DNA of 64,000 nt, from the NCBI GenBank assembly GCA_018350325.1, contig JAEVLN010000001.1, forward strand, positions 4,989,254 to 5,053,253. The letters are read 5' to 3'. The stretch comes from Globodera rostochiensis. Lineage: Eukaryota; Nematoda; Chromadorea; Rhabditida; Heteroderidae. Positions 1 to 12,946 of this stretch are shown here, piece after piece (the first letter of the stretch is position 1; the number at the start of each line of letters is the position of its first letter). The position numbers and the translations under genes are program-made. The notes beneath the pieces were generated by a model. It worked only from the letters and a program-made list of their open reading frames with translations. It did no database searches and had not been told where the DNA came from.

Positions 1-308
1 GAATTATATTTTTACATTCTTTGGAAGTATTTAACCCTTAAGACAAAAAGGTTTCGACAAAATTGCTTAGAAATTTAATATTTTAATTTGGCCAAAGATG
101 CAAATGGACAATTTATTTATTTTTTGCTTTGTCGAGAAATTCAATGCATTTCGGATGTTTATTTTTCTTTCTGAGGAGGGTAAAACGTACAAAATCTGAG
201 CTGCTTGCTCTTTATATCGTTCGCTCGACATACTCTCGAAGAGTTCGCAAATGCTTTACCGCTGAAAAGCCGGACTGCCGCCATTTTGCCGTTACACCGA
301 TCGACGGC
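1..308. other. 5' flank of the DEG/ENaC gene
   Basis: AT-rich sequence. The first-exon reading frame stays open from about 129, so part of this stretch could be coding N-terminus. I see no other gene. Confidence 0.4.
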
Positions 309-2834
309 ATGCCGGTAGTGCCACAGCCAGTCATTCCCTGCGCGATGTGCCGTCTTCATTGGCGGAATCAGCTGCACGGCTTCTCCTTTATGTTGCAGGT
401 CACTCACTGAAAATGCCTTCCCCTCGGCTTTTCCTCTTTTTCTGTCCTTATCCTTCCCCCCCCCTTCGGCGGCTTCACCTACAAAATTCGCCGCATTTTC
501 ACAGAGAAAAAGCATCGCTCAGAGAGTCGTTTGGTTTGTGGTCATTTGCCTACTTTTTGTGATGGCACTTTACTTCTCGGTTGTGTTGCTGAAAGAATAC
601 GTGGACAGGAGAGTTGTCAGTAGACTAAGCAAAAGACAACAAATAAATGCTTACAATCAATCCGTCCGTTCAGGTCACCCTTAACACCATCCACCAGGTT
701 CCGTCTACAGCAAGCAGTCCAAGTCCATCTTCTAAAATCAATTCAGGTCCAGCGTCTTCACTTCCCGAATCTCTCTTTTTGTCCCAAACACGTGGACACA
801 GTGAATTTCACTGGCATCGAAAATGGTTCAATTTTTTTTTGCCTCAATCGGCGGCAGCTAATTTCGACGATTTTCCAAAAAAGATTTGCGCTTTCATTTG
901 CCCTTTATGGCCGACTACCAAATTAACCAACTGCTGATGTTCGCAATGGCTGGCGCCGGTTTTCAGCATTTTGACTCGTACACAAAATTAGTGAAGCGAT
1001 CGGAAGTCGAAGAGTTGGCGGATTTATTCCGGCATTGGAGAGGCAATCGCAGCAATTTGGAGTTCTTCAAGTTCTTTTTTGAGGAAAACGGGTACAAATG
1101 TGAACAGGTCCAAATGATCAGAATCGGAATTTTTCCCCAAAATGCCGCGTTTCTCAGCTCTTCCAAACTTGCTATTACGGCAAGCGCGAGATCCCTTGCT
1201 GCGATTTGTTCAGGCCAAACTGTGAGCCAATTCCCTTCCCCCCCCCCCGCCCTCCCCGGAGAAGTGCCGTCCCTTAAGAATCCCCCCCCCGGCCCCGCCC
1301 GCTCCCAATCCCCCCCCCCCCTCCCCGGAGAAGTGCCGTCCCTTAAGAATCCCCCCCCGGCCCCGCCCGCTCCCAATCCCCCCCCCCTCCCCGGAGAAGT
1401 GCCGTCCCTTAAATCCCCCCCCGGCCCCGCCCGCTCCCAATCCCCCCCCCCTCCCCGGAGAAGTGCCGTCTTAAGAATCCCCCCCCCCCGGCCCCGCCCG
1501 CTCCCAATCCCCCCCCCCCCCTCCCCGGAAGTGCCGTCCCTTAAGAATCCCCCCCCGCGCTCCCAATCCCCCCCCCCTCCCCGGAGGTGCCGTCCCTTAA
1601 GAATCCCCCCCCCGCGCTCCCAATCCCCCCCCCCTCCCCGGAGATGCCGCTTAAGAATCCCCCCCGGCCCCGCCCGCTCCCAGCTCACAAGCACAAAAGG
1701 GTAAAGTAATGGGGCAATTCATCACCCGCAAGACGTTATGATGCGCGGTCGCTGCTTTATCATGCGCGAATTTGCGCAGACGGAGCCGGACGAAGCGGGC
1801 AAGCTTATGTTTTTCTTCCACCAAATGCACTCGCCCTTTTTGGACGCCGAAGGAACTCAGGCAAATCTTTGGCCAACAACAGAATCGGGCCAAGAAGAAT
1901 GATAATTATTGCTCAGAAGCAGATAGTGGCTTATATATCGCAGCTGTACGAAGACATCCCCACCTTCCCCCGCTTCTACCTGAACAACCACACTTGGTAC
2001 AGGATTAGGCTGAAGAAGCGGCGCATTTCCATGTTATCGGTTGGTTGGTTTATGAAACAGTCAGCTGAACTCCCTCACCAAATGGCAGCCAAACCCGCAC
2101 TGCGCCCCTGAACAGACTGAGAAGAGGGGAAACTGTTACGTCGAGTCATGGCATAGGTCATGCTGCTGATGATGATTTTTAATGCCATTTCTAAATTTTA
2201 GAGAGCGCGTCACGAAGCCGTTCAATTGCACAATTTTCTATTTGGCCCATAAAAACCCCGAGTTGGAAGTCTGTGATCCGAAAGTGATCTTTCTGAACTA
2301 TCGTTCAGTGCTGAACATGGTCAGCAACCGGTCGGCATATCAGAATCTGACCAAAGTGAGATGCTTGTCCACCTGCTGATCGATCATTAATCGATCGGCG
2401 TCAATATTAAATTAATAATTCCCTTTTGAAAATCAGTGCTTGCCCGCTTGTCAAAGAGACATCATCGACACCCAGCTGTACTCCAACAAGTTCCAGGATC
2501 AGCGAAGTAACACTGGGGCAAAGAATGCCAACTTCCATCTGGAGGCATCATACGACAATTTGCAGGTTGTCCGCGCACGAATTCCTTTTGAACGGCTGAG
2601 TTTCAGGTTGAGTATTACGCGGAACAGTTGACCACCACCACCACTGGTTGGTCTCCGATCACCGCTGATTTGATTAGGCCGATCAATTGCTTCTTCTTCT
2701 TAGGCTTCATCTCCCAGATTGGCGGCCAGCTCAGCTTCTTCCTGGGCATCTCCTCCATCTCCGTCCTCCAATTCTTTGTCGTACCGGTAGGCAATGCCTT
2801 GTGTCGAGCCGTTCGCAAAGCAGTTTATGTATAA
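309..2834 (+). CDS. DEG/ENaC-family (amiloride-sensitive type) cation channel subunit
   Basis: Predicted two-pass plasma-membrane cation channel subunit. I assembled 13 exons: 309-398, 505-612, 674-697, 747-825, 884-1107, 1158-1221, 1733-1860, 1917-2039, 2089-2156, 2202-2355, 2437-2565, 2607-2646 and 2704-2834. They total 1362 nt in frame (about 453 aa). The N-terminus carries the HG motif (QLHGFSFMLQ). TM1 is WFVVICLLFVMALYFSVVLL, followed by the FPNLSFCPK post-TM1 motif. The Cys-rich extracellular domain includes FAMAGAGF, RGRCF and CLPACQRD. TM2 reads IGGQLSFFLGISSISVLQF, with a GXS-type selectivity filter (GIS). The order TM1, Cys-rich ectodomain, GGQ-TM2 is diagnostic of the family. The intron 1861-1916 has a GC donor, and the 511-nt intron 1222-1732 is filled by a C-rich minisatellite. 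The start at 309 is a choice: the frame stays open upstream to about 129 with another ATG at 144. The C-terminus after TM2 is short and may continue by further splicing. Confidence 0.9.
1230..1690. repeat. C-rich minisatellite inside a DEG/ENaC intron
   Basis: About seven tandem units of roughly 55-70 nt. Each has a C-run, CTCCCCGGAGAAGTGCCGTC, CTTAAGAAT, a second C-run and CGCTCCCAATC. Later copies lose 2-6 nt blocks (GAA, CCCTT, GGCCCCGCCC), so the array is degenerating. Reading frames on both strands across it are repeat artefacts. Confidence 0.9.
1861..1916 (+). other. GC-AG intron in the DEG/ENaC gene
   Basis: The intron runs from GCAAATC to TTGCTCAG (56 nt). It contains no GT dinucleotide, so no canonical donor exists. 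Removing it joins ...AEGTQ to KQIVAYISQ in frame, as the family alignment requires. Confidence 0.85.
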
Positions 2835-3061
2835 TACTCATCGATCGCTAACACACAAAGATTGTTGATCGGTTATTGATCGCATTCAGAAGGACGCAAA
2901 TAACCCACTAACAAGCGGAAAGAGCAAATAAATTCGATCACTGAGAAGCCAATATTTATATTGCTTTAAAATAAGTAATAGGAATGCAAGTCTCTTTTTA
3001 GATCACTATGATAACAGACTCCGAAGATTGTCTTTGAATGCCACAACTTTGATCATTCAAT

Positions 3062-4600
3062 TCATTCTTTGCTGATTCGGTGTCGGATTTTGAGCGCGTG
3101 CAGCCACGCGTGTTCGTTTGAAAACCAAAATTGGTAAACGCCGGTCGCGTCGCATTGCAAATGGTCGTCGAAGGGCACGAATGTCGGGCCGGGAATCTGC
3201 TGAATTTGGCAAAAGTTCCATTTATTCCGTTAATTGACGGACATTAAGCTTCGGGTAGGCGAGTCGGGAGGGCGTCTCTCCGCTTTTGAAGTGAACTGCG
3301 AAACAAAAGTGCCCGTCGGACTCGAACTTCCAGCGAAGCGTCTGTCCCTTTTCGGCTTCCACTTCGATCGTGCCGCATTTGCCTGCCCCAATCGAAATTG
3401 CCGTGTAAAAGTCCCGCGGCAGTTGATTAGTCTTGTGGTAATTTGCCGGGTCTATTGGCACCGATCGTTTCACATCCGCCAAAAAGAGCTGAAGACTTAA
3501 GGCACAATTATTTATCTGATCAGTGGCACTATTATAAAGAATGCCGAGTTGCCTTCCTCACATTTTCTTCCCCCTCGGCATTCCAAAAGGACGGCAGTGC
3601 TTCGGCGCGTGCCATTTGCAAAATTTCGCTTCGCCAAGTCGACTTGCCCAATATTTGCACTTTGTTGCGCGTTCTCTCGGGCAACAACGGCTTTGCAATG
3701 GACCTGAAATTAGCTTATTTGTTAGCTGATTTATTGGTTTAAGCTTCACCAAATGGTGCTAATGAAATTGGGGGCATTGACGAGCACAAATGCGTGGATC
3801 AGCTCCACGTAATGTTCACTCATAAAGGCCGAAATGGAGCTGAGAGCACCTCTCTAAACAAAGCTAATTTGTGAAGCTAATCGGCCAAAGTATTGCCAAG
3901 AGCGTGATCAAATTGCGATCGTACTTCAGGCCGGACAAGTCCATCACGTAAAGGACGGAGTGCTGTCGCCCTGGAACATGCAAATGTCAATTTGCGTACC
4001 GGTTTAAAGGTAAAGTGCCGGCCTGACCGGTAGCCTCCTCCTTTGCCATAACCCCTCGCAACATCACTTCCAAGTCGTAAATGCGTGCTCGAAGCACGTG
4101 ATTAATCGGGAACGTGTGAAGCATGCCCCAATAATCGTTCGTGCCGGACTGCTCGATGTTGACCAGACAGTCTGGGATCAGCCCCGACTCGCTGGTCAGT
4201 CCAGCCTGACAATTGACATTTAAAGGTTGGGTGGGGGGACGGTAGGAAATAACCTCCCAATGTTTGTGAACTTGATGATCTCGAGGACCTTTGGGACAAA
4301 TAATGAAAACTAAACAAATCAATGCCAACAAATCACCATCGGCCATGCTGTCCAAATGGAAAAGTCGTCTCAACAGTAAATGATTCTTCAGTTTCGGCAC
4401 AATCTCCCCAAAATTGTCGTTGTGCCCACGGAGCCATCGCAGCAAATTGAAATTGGTGTCATAATAAGGGCTCAGCTAACAAAGAGTTTAATCACTCGGA
4501 ATTGGACAAATTCCGCAATTATTACCTGTTCTTTGACCATTTCGCGTAAACGTTGGACCTTGGCCATGTCATCGAAGGAAATCTGTTCCGTGGCACTCAT
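3062..4600 (-). CDS. SEC14-like CRAL-TRIO and GOLD domain protein
   Basis: Predicted cytosolic lipid-binding/transfer protein of the SEC14-like (CRAL-TRIO plus GOLD) group that C. elegans also has. Nine exons on the minus strand: 4600-4526, 4475-4337, 4288-4254, 4205-4028, 3970-3897, 3853-3750, 3703-3562, 3488-3243, 3199-3062. They sum to 1131 nt, exactly 376 codons plus stop. The N-terminal CRAL-TRIO helical part is LLRWLRGHNDNFGEIVPKL. The lipid-binding core has VNIEQSG, YVMDLSGLKYDRNL, HYVELIHAFVLVNAP and the LLPERTRNKVQILG segment. The C-terminal GOLD domain shows EKGQTLRWKFESDGHF and TGVYQFWFSNEHAWLHA. The intron 3896-3854 has a GC donor. The gene converges with the DEG/ENaC gene, leaving a 227-bp spacer, and is divergent from the Cys-loop channel gene. 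The ligand cannot be told from sequence. Confidence 0.92.
3854..3896 (-). other. GC-AG intron in the CRAL-TRIO/GOLD gene
   Basis: On the minus strand the exon ends ...CTCTTG and the intron begins GCAATACTTTGG and ends TTTGTTTAG (43 nt). The only GT lies 7 nt from the acceptor. The junction joins KYDRNLITLL to RGALSSISAF in phase 0. Confidence 0.85.
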
Positions 4601-6005
4601 TTTGGGAGGGATTCTGCTGAAGGGTAAAGCGGACCGGGTGATTTGTATTCGAATGAATTTGATTGGATGAATGGGCGAGCGATCGAAAAATGAAAAAAGT
4701 GCAACTTTTATTCGGAAGGTCAATCGATGGGTCGGTCCGTCGACGGCGCCGGCTTGTGCGGTTCGCGGTCGCTTTGGTGAGAAATGAAATGTGTGAAGGG
4801 CGACGGGTCGGGGGGGGGGGGGGGTCCCTCCCCACCCCCAACAGCCCCCAACAGTCAATCAGTCACCTTACAATTATCGCATTATTTAACATTCAAAACG
4901 AGGCGAAGTGGGGGGGGGGGGGGGTCGGGGGATCGATTGGATCAAACAACGAACAAAACAAAGATTAGATCTTTTGATTAATGATTTAAGAATGAAATTA
5001 GAAATTAATGGTTTGGAATAGGGAAATTTTTAAACCAAAAGACAATTTTATGCGGGTTGTAATTAAATAACATTTTGTGGTTTCAAACACGAATGGATAC
5101 TGAAGCCAAATATTATAGAAAACTAATTGATCACCAAACACTAACAGCAGAATTGGTTAATCAAACTCTCTTAACGCCAATCGGATTGTGCCCATTTTTT
5201 CGCCCTCGTCATTGTTTTGTCCTTTCCCCGTCGTCTTTTGGGTCGGTTGTTTTTTTCCGCAAATAACCCCCGCCCCCACCCCCCGCCCCCCCAGCCGCTT
5301 AGGTACATAAATTTACGCCCTTTGTGAGGATAAATTGGTCGATTGGTAAGGGGAGAAGGATAAAGTGCCATTCAGCCGGGGGAGGGGGGCGCCTGGGGGG
5401 ACGGCACGCCTTCCGCGTCCTTCGGCCGTTCATCATTTATTTCTCCGATGCCATTCTTCCGTTCCTGCCTCAGGCCATAATTGCTCACCAACAGCCGATC
5501 CCTTCCATTCGCCCGTCCTTTTTCAATCCAATACCAAATTTGACGAACGTTTCGCTGTTTTTTGGCAGTTTCTTTTGCAAACTTTTCAGGTTTTCTATGT
5601 AACTCCTCGCGAATTGGTTAAATTGGCACATTCAGTCACTTTAACCTCTGGCACTTTGTGTTTAATTTTACATCGAATCGGCCATCATTAAATTAGGTAA
5701 CTGAGCTGGGGGTTTGTCCAGAAAACGCTTTTAACGAGTCAAGAGCTTTGTCAACTAAAGACTAATTTTGAAGTTCGTTGGCCACCGCGGATATTTTGTG
5801 GCACTCGCTCCACAGTTAATTTGGCAATTTTATGTTTTATCTCCATGGCATTATCTAACGGGGGCCTCCCTTACCAATTCGGCTATTGGCAGTCCAATTA
5901 AATGGCAGGAACCCTTTCACGCCCAAATCAAATTAATCGCCATCATTCATTGGCCTCAACCTCCACAATTGTCTCTCCGATGCCAAAAGTGCCAACTTTC
6001 AGCTG
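4601..6005. other. Divergent intergenic region between the SEC14-like and Cys-loop channel genes
   Basis: About 1.4 kb that should hold the promoters of both flanking genes. G-runs lie near 4809-4824 and 4911-4924, and C-rich stretches near 5270-5295. No reading frame here looks like a real protein. Confidence 0.5.
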
Positions 6006-8035
<2,030 letters not shown>

Positions 8036-8714
8036 AAGGAACTGCCACGACCATTGTTTCGCACTATGTTTGCTCAATTTCCATTCGCCACGCAAAGAAA
8101 GTGCCGACCATCAGAGCGATTTTTCAAAATGATTTGTGATACATTTGAAGTGCGCATTTTGATACATAAAAAACCTCAAATTAACAATCTCTAAATTGCT
8201 TTTAAATTTTTTAATTTAAATGCGGGTCCAATTGATAAGATGACGAAGGACGACTTTCATTACAATCACAACAAATAAACAATAATAACGTTTTGTAATT
8301 AGTTGTTATCATTAACCCGAGAATCTCGTCATCAAAATTGCCTATTGTGCGATATTTTGAGTTTGAGCCTCGGAGCGGAGAGCAGCAAAACATCGCAGAC
8401 CAAACAAACATCCCCTCCAGGGTTTCTATCTATGCACGTTTCCGTGATTTTTCCACGTTTGGGGGTTTTGTCACTTTTTTTCTACGGTTTGGCCTTGAAT
8501 AGCCTTTCTTTCACTTTATTAGATAAATTTATAAATTTGAAAACATTTCGCCAATATTTGGACTAATTTTCTTAACAAATCTTGTAAAACCTTCTAAAAA
8601 AAATTTCGGCGCCGCCGGACCTCTCCCATTCTTTAAAAAAGCTTTAAAAAATACAGGCATTTTTTAAATTCCTTAAAAAAATTCAATATTGTTTCCATTA
8701 AGTTCAACTCCGAT
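8036..8714. other. AT-rich spacer between the Cys-loop channel and Fic genes
   Basis: No convincing exon. The missing N-terminal part of the Fic gene would have to lie here, but I see no homologous segment. An in-frame stop at about 8631 limits the first visible Fic exon. Confidence 0.45.
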
Positions 8715-9290
8715 TTGTGCCTGTTGAAACTCCACAACTACGTTCTGGGCAGACATCGGGCGGCGGGGAGACTGAGGGAGCGTGATGTGGAAGTTGGCGG
8801 TGAAGAGGGAGAAGTGTTTGAGCCGGTCGAATGGGAGGAACTCCCAGAGCAAATGGCGATGTTTGTTCGCTGGTTAAATGAGAAGATGGAGGACGGCGAA
8901 TTCGGAGCCGGAGAATTAGCGGCCAGGGCACATCACCGTCTGGTTCGCTAGCAAATTTAGTGCTGAACCACCCCCCCCCCCCTCATTTAGACGTTCGTTC
9001 ATCCGTTTGAAGACGGAAATGGACGCATAGCGCGTCTCCTGCTGAACATCCTCCTTGAGCGCCGTGCCTTCAAGCCGGTGTTCATCCCTGATGAACTCAG
9101 GGTGGACTACTACCGCCACCTGAAAGATGCCTCGAAGACCGGCAATTGTGATGAGTTTGTGAAGTTCGTCTGCTTCCTGCAGCAGTGCGCGGATGAAGGT
9201 GATGCTCATGAAGCTGGCGCTGATGAAAGTGGTGCGGAATGGGAGGAGCTGATGCGATGGATGGAAATGAGGCGAATGGATGGACGATGA
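8715..9290 (+). CDS. Fic-domain protein (partial, intact catalytic motif)
   Basis: Fic domains usually transfer AMP or other nucleotide-derived groups onto target proteins; metazoan FICD acts on the ER chaperone BiP. Two exons are visible, 8715-8942 and 8991-9290, joined in phase 0 across a 48-nt intron carrying a C-run. Exon 1 has LLKLHNYVLGRHRAAGRLR, a V-E-VGG segment and RWLNEKMEDG, ending AARAHHRL. Exon 2 begins TFVHPFEDGNGRIARLLLN, an intact HPFxDGNGRxxR catalytic motif with the catalytic His. A segment resembling the FICD C-terminal helices follows (DELRVDYYRHLKDAS). No TPR repeats, transmembrane segment or inhibitory helix is visible, and no start codon can be assigned. The protein ends in a low-complexity acidic/Met tail. 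It could be a truncated gene, a gene whose 5' exons I cannot recognise, or a transferred or decaying copy. Confidence 0.75.
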
Positions 9291-9465
9291 TGTGGATGTT
9301 TGGAAGCGATGAATGGATGCTGCATACTGATGATGTGGATGGACGGATGAATGGTGTGTTGGATGGATGCTGTGATTTAATGTATTGTAAATGATATGCT
9401 GTGTGCCCTGTATATGTTTACCATAAAATATTTTCAAAAGCTTAACTGTTAATCGATAGCATTAA

Positions 9466-9932
9466 CAGGGATGGGATTTTTAGGTTATACCTATTTTTTC
9501 TGCAGCTTTGTTTTGGCTAGTTATGCACGCGGAAATTGCCGTTTTAACTCACCTAAAAACCTATTTTGGGGTTCCCACTCAAAATAGGGGCAAAAAACTA
9601 TTCCAAGTAAAAAAGACTTTTTGTCCCTATTTTTGCCACTATTTGGGCGTTTTTTGAATTTTTTTTATAAAAAAAATGCAAAAAATTGAATTTTTCTTGC
9701 CAAGATCACAAAAAACTAGAGTTGCTAATTTTCTCATTCATAAAATCATGGTTTTTTCATTTTCTCAATCCGGGTTCCAGTTTTTCCCAAAAATCCCGGT
9801 CCCGGTCAACGCTAAAAAACAATAAAATTCGAATTTTTTCTTCGTAGAATTTCGTGCCTTTTAAGGCGCCTTTTTGCAATTTTTCTTGGGTACCTATCTC
9901 GACATTTTTCGAACCTAAAAATCCCATCCCTG
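9466..9932. mobile_element. hAT-like MITE with 21-bp perfect terminal inverted repeats
   Basis: Positions 9466-9486 (CAGGGATGGG then ATTTTTAGGTT) are the exact reverse complement of 9912-9932. The ends begin CAGGG, the hallmark of hAT superfamily termini. The flanking 8-mers are AGCATTAA on the left and GCAATTAA on the right, sharing the last five positions, compatible with a decayed 8-bp target duplication. The 425-bp interior is AT-rich, has internal inverted A/T-runs and no transposase, so the element would be non-autonomous. Confidence 0.7.
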
Positions 9933-10301
9933 GCAATTAAGGTAATGCATAGTTGTATCTGACTTTTTGGTTTTATTTCAAAGGAGAAATCATGATTTTT
10001 AAATCCGACAATTATTGTACTACAGTATCCCCTACGGACGGTCACCCACTAAGGTTGTGAAAGCACCCTTAGCTCATCGGAGAAAAGAGTTAGAGCTTAC
10101 AAATTAGCGTTTTTTTTTGGGTTTTGTAGAGGATTTTTGAAATATTAATAAAATATGAGATATATCCAAATATTGGCAAATTTAAGAATTACTTTTCTGC
10201 TGGAAACATGGAATTTCTTTCGACAGAAAGTTACCCCATCTTTCTTAAATGGTTTCATTTTTAAAATATTAATTAAATACGAGAAACAGTGCCCACCCCA
10301 C

Positions 10302-10456
10302 TGCCCCTCACCCCCCCCCCCCCCCCCAACTCTCCCCAGTCGCCCCTCCACTGCCCGCTCCCCCACTGGCCCGCTCCCCCACTGGCCCGCTCCCCCACTG
10401 GCCCCTCCTCCCACTGCCCCCCCAGTCGCCCCTCCACTGCCCCCCCCAGTGGCGCC
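10302..10456. repeat. C-rich repeat (CCCACTGGCCCGCTCC family)
   Basis: Poly-C followed by imperfect tandem copies of a 16-mer such as CCCACTGGCCCGCTCC and shorter CCCCTCCACTGCCC variants, in the trehalase 5' flank. With the flanking AT-rich sequence and the MITE it fills 9291-10568; I see no gene there. Confidence 0.8.
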
Positions 10457-10568
10457 CCACTGGCTCCATTATCTAATGATCAATCAGCGCTTATCAGTTT
10501 TAGCCATTTCAATATCACTTTTGGCTTGACAAGGGAATGCCCGCCCCACTCAATAATCGCCCAATGCC

Positions 10569-12946
10569 ATGAGTTTGTCCTTTCATTTTTCCCCCCTCCT
10601 CCTTCTCCCCCTCCTGCTCCTTCAAACGGGCGGCACCCGCTCGGCCGGTCCTCTCCAAAGCCAAGCCGACCCAACCGTCCGGTTCGAGCAGTTCGTGTCC
10701 CGTCAGCAGTTCCCTACCGCTCCTTCGCCTCCGTTCCCTCCGCATTTCTCCCACAACAATTGCTCCGTTTCCATTTGCGAAGGGCCCCTTGCGCCCATTT
10801 TCTGTTCGGGCTTTCTGATCAGCACCGCGTGGTTTTACGGCGTCCAGGGACAATGTCCAGGCTCAAAATTGCTGCACGAACCGGCGGTCGTTATGGCCAA
10901 TTTCAAAAGGTTTTGGTAAAAAAAGAAACTTCGAAATAAATAAAGATTTTAGAATCGTAAGAAATGGTGCGGTTAAAAGAGGCGATTTTTTGCAATTTTG
11001 TGAGGATAATTTTGCAACTTCTCCCTATCTGAAGGCTGCAAATTTATCTGATTGGGAATCGAATCCGCAGAATTTTCGCAAAATTTATAGCAATAAAATG
11101 AGGTAAAAGGAAAAGCCAAAACATATAAAAAAAGAAAGAATTTTAGAAAATTTGCAGCAGTCCTCCATGAGATTTGGCCTTTGTTGTCTCGACAATTTAT
11201 CGACGAAGTCAACCTGCACCAGGACAGATACCCCGTCATTCACGTGCCCAATCGATTTCTTGTGCCTGGCGGCTTTTTCAAGCTGTACTTTTACTGGGAC
11301 ACCTTTTGGATCCTCAAAGGCTGTTTTTTGTGACAACATTTTTTATTTAATTCCCAAATTTAGGCCTTTACTTCTCAAATTTGATTGAAACTGCGCGGGG
11401 AATGTTGGAAAATTTTGCGCATTTGCTCCGTTTCCGCGGGTTCATCCCCAACTCGGGCAATGTCCAGTACATAAATCTGCGCTCTTTGATCTTTTCCCTT
11501 ACATTGCCTTTCAAAGACTTTCCCGACGAAGTCAACCGCCGCTATTCAGCCAAATGATCGCCGATTATTTCGACGCCACAGGGAACAAATCGTTTTTAGC
11601 CGAATATTTGCCGAGGGCGGAGTTGGAATTGAATTGGTGGAGGGAGAACAGATCCGTGGAGTTGGAGCTGGACGGCCAGAGATATTCGCTCTTCCGATAC
11701 AAAGTGATAGCCTCTTGTTTGAGTAAAGAAGCCTCGAATATACGTTCAGGCCATAACCGACTGTCCGCGACCCGAAAATTTTCTCGAGGATTACCAATTA
11801 GGCATGGAGGCCAACAATTCGATGTTCTTCTGGTGCCGTTTTGTTCCGAGAATATGTTAGGCACTTATTTAATGCCTTTGAAAGGTCTTCCACGGCAAGT
11901 GCTTGCGAGTCGGGCCTCGACTTCAGCTCACGATGGTACAAGTGGGGAACGGCACCGAACGCAATGCGTCGAACGGCTATTGCTACCAGTGAAGTGGTGC
12001 CGTTGGACTTAAATGTGTTCATGGCACTGAACTACCGAACACTGGGCAAACTGTATGGCGATGTGCTGAACGAATACGAGTTGTTGTTGTTTTTGGATGT
12101 CCAGGAGATTTCCATTTCGTTCAGAAAGGGACAAAAATATAAATCGATGGCCAAAACCATGATGACGTCCATCAACAAAGTGTTTTTGGATGCTGACGAT
12201 GGCATTTGGTTCGATTGGGATTTGAAGGAGAGAAAATTGAGGAAAAAGTTCTATCCAAGCAACATTTATCCGCTTTTGCTGGGTGAAGAAAAAAGATTGC
12301 AGGATCAATGCCACAAAGTGGTCGAATATCTTAAGAGGAGTGGAGCTCTTGGATTCAGAGGTACATAAGGGCTAATGATTGAAAATAAATGGCAAATTAT
12401 AATAATAATTGGAATAATTGAAATGATTCGTCACAGGCGGAATCCCTTCGTCATTGGAACGTAACTCCAACGAACAGTGGGATTTCCCGAACGGATGGGC
12501 ACCCCAACAGCATTTGTTTGTGCTGAGTCTGCTCCAATGCCAAAATGTCTCCGGAGAGGCGGCAGGAATGGCACGAAAAGTTGCGGACGCATTCCTCACA
12601 ACGGCTTACAACGGACTGTTCAGCCCAGCTGAAGAGAAAGTACAAAATATTTGTAAACATTTTAATTGTTTATCTTTTTTCATTAAAGCCCGCCCAAATT
12701 TGGGAGAAGTACGACGTGCGCTTCGACAATGGTCGGCCGGGCTTCGGAGGCGAATACCCGGCACAATCCGGCTTCGGGTGGACCAACGGAGTCATTTTCG
12801 AGTTTATCCGAATGTTCTACACAAAGGCGGACAGTGCCAGTCCCGCAGAGGAGGAGGAGGCCAGCAGCAGCAGGGACAGCCTCATGGCCTTAGAGTCCAT
12901 CACGGCGATCTTGCAGACCATTGGCAAAGAAAGCCTAAATTTTTGA
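10569..12946 (+). CDS. Secreted trehalase (GH37)
   Basis: Hydrolyses trehalose, the main nematode blood and egg sugar, to two glucoses. The exons I assign are 10569-10909, 10953-11102, 11147-11319, 11364-11478, 11517-11703, 11750-11832, 11861-12360, 12437-12639 and 12689-12946 (2010 nt, 669 aa). The N-terminus is a signal peptide (MSLSFHFSPLLLLPLLLLQT). GH37 signature 1 appears as VPGGFFKLYFYWDTFWILKG and signature 2 as EQWDFPNGWAPQQ. Between them are CPRPENFLEDY, ACESGLDFSSRW and VVPLDLNVFMALNY. The C-terminal GGEYPAQSGFGWTNGV is typical. Length is normal for the family. The intron 11320-11363 has a GC donor. Two junctions are unusual: 11479-11516 (38 nt, also needing a GC donor) and 11833-11860 (only 28 nt, GT-AG). 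The C-terminus ends in an Asp/Glu/Ser-rich stretch. A polyadenylation-type AATAAA follows at about 12973. Confidence 0.93.
11320..11363 (+). other. GC-AG intron in the trehalase gene
   Basis: The exon ends ...ATCCTCAAAG, the intron begins GCTGTTTTTT and ends CAAATTTAG. It joins WILK to GLYFSNLIE, matching the WIIKGL of trehalases. The internal GT at 11330 would break the frame. Confidence 0.75.

Noticed and set aside
423..470. Frameshift in the first DEG/ENaC exon at the C-run
   Set aside because: The C-run is the pyrimidine tract of an intron (399-504); with acceptor TTTCACAG the exon joins in phase and the full gene is in frame.
963..1694. Gly-rich minus-strand frame of 243 aa
   Set aside because: Antisense of the DEG/ENaC exon and its intronic minisatellite.
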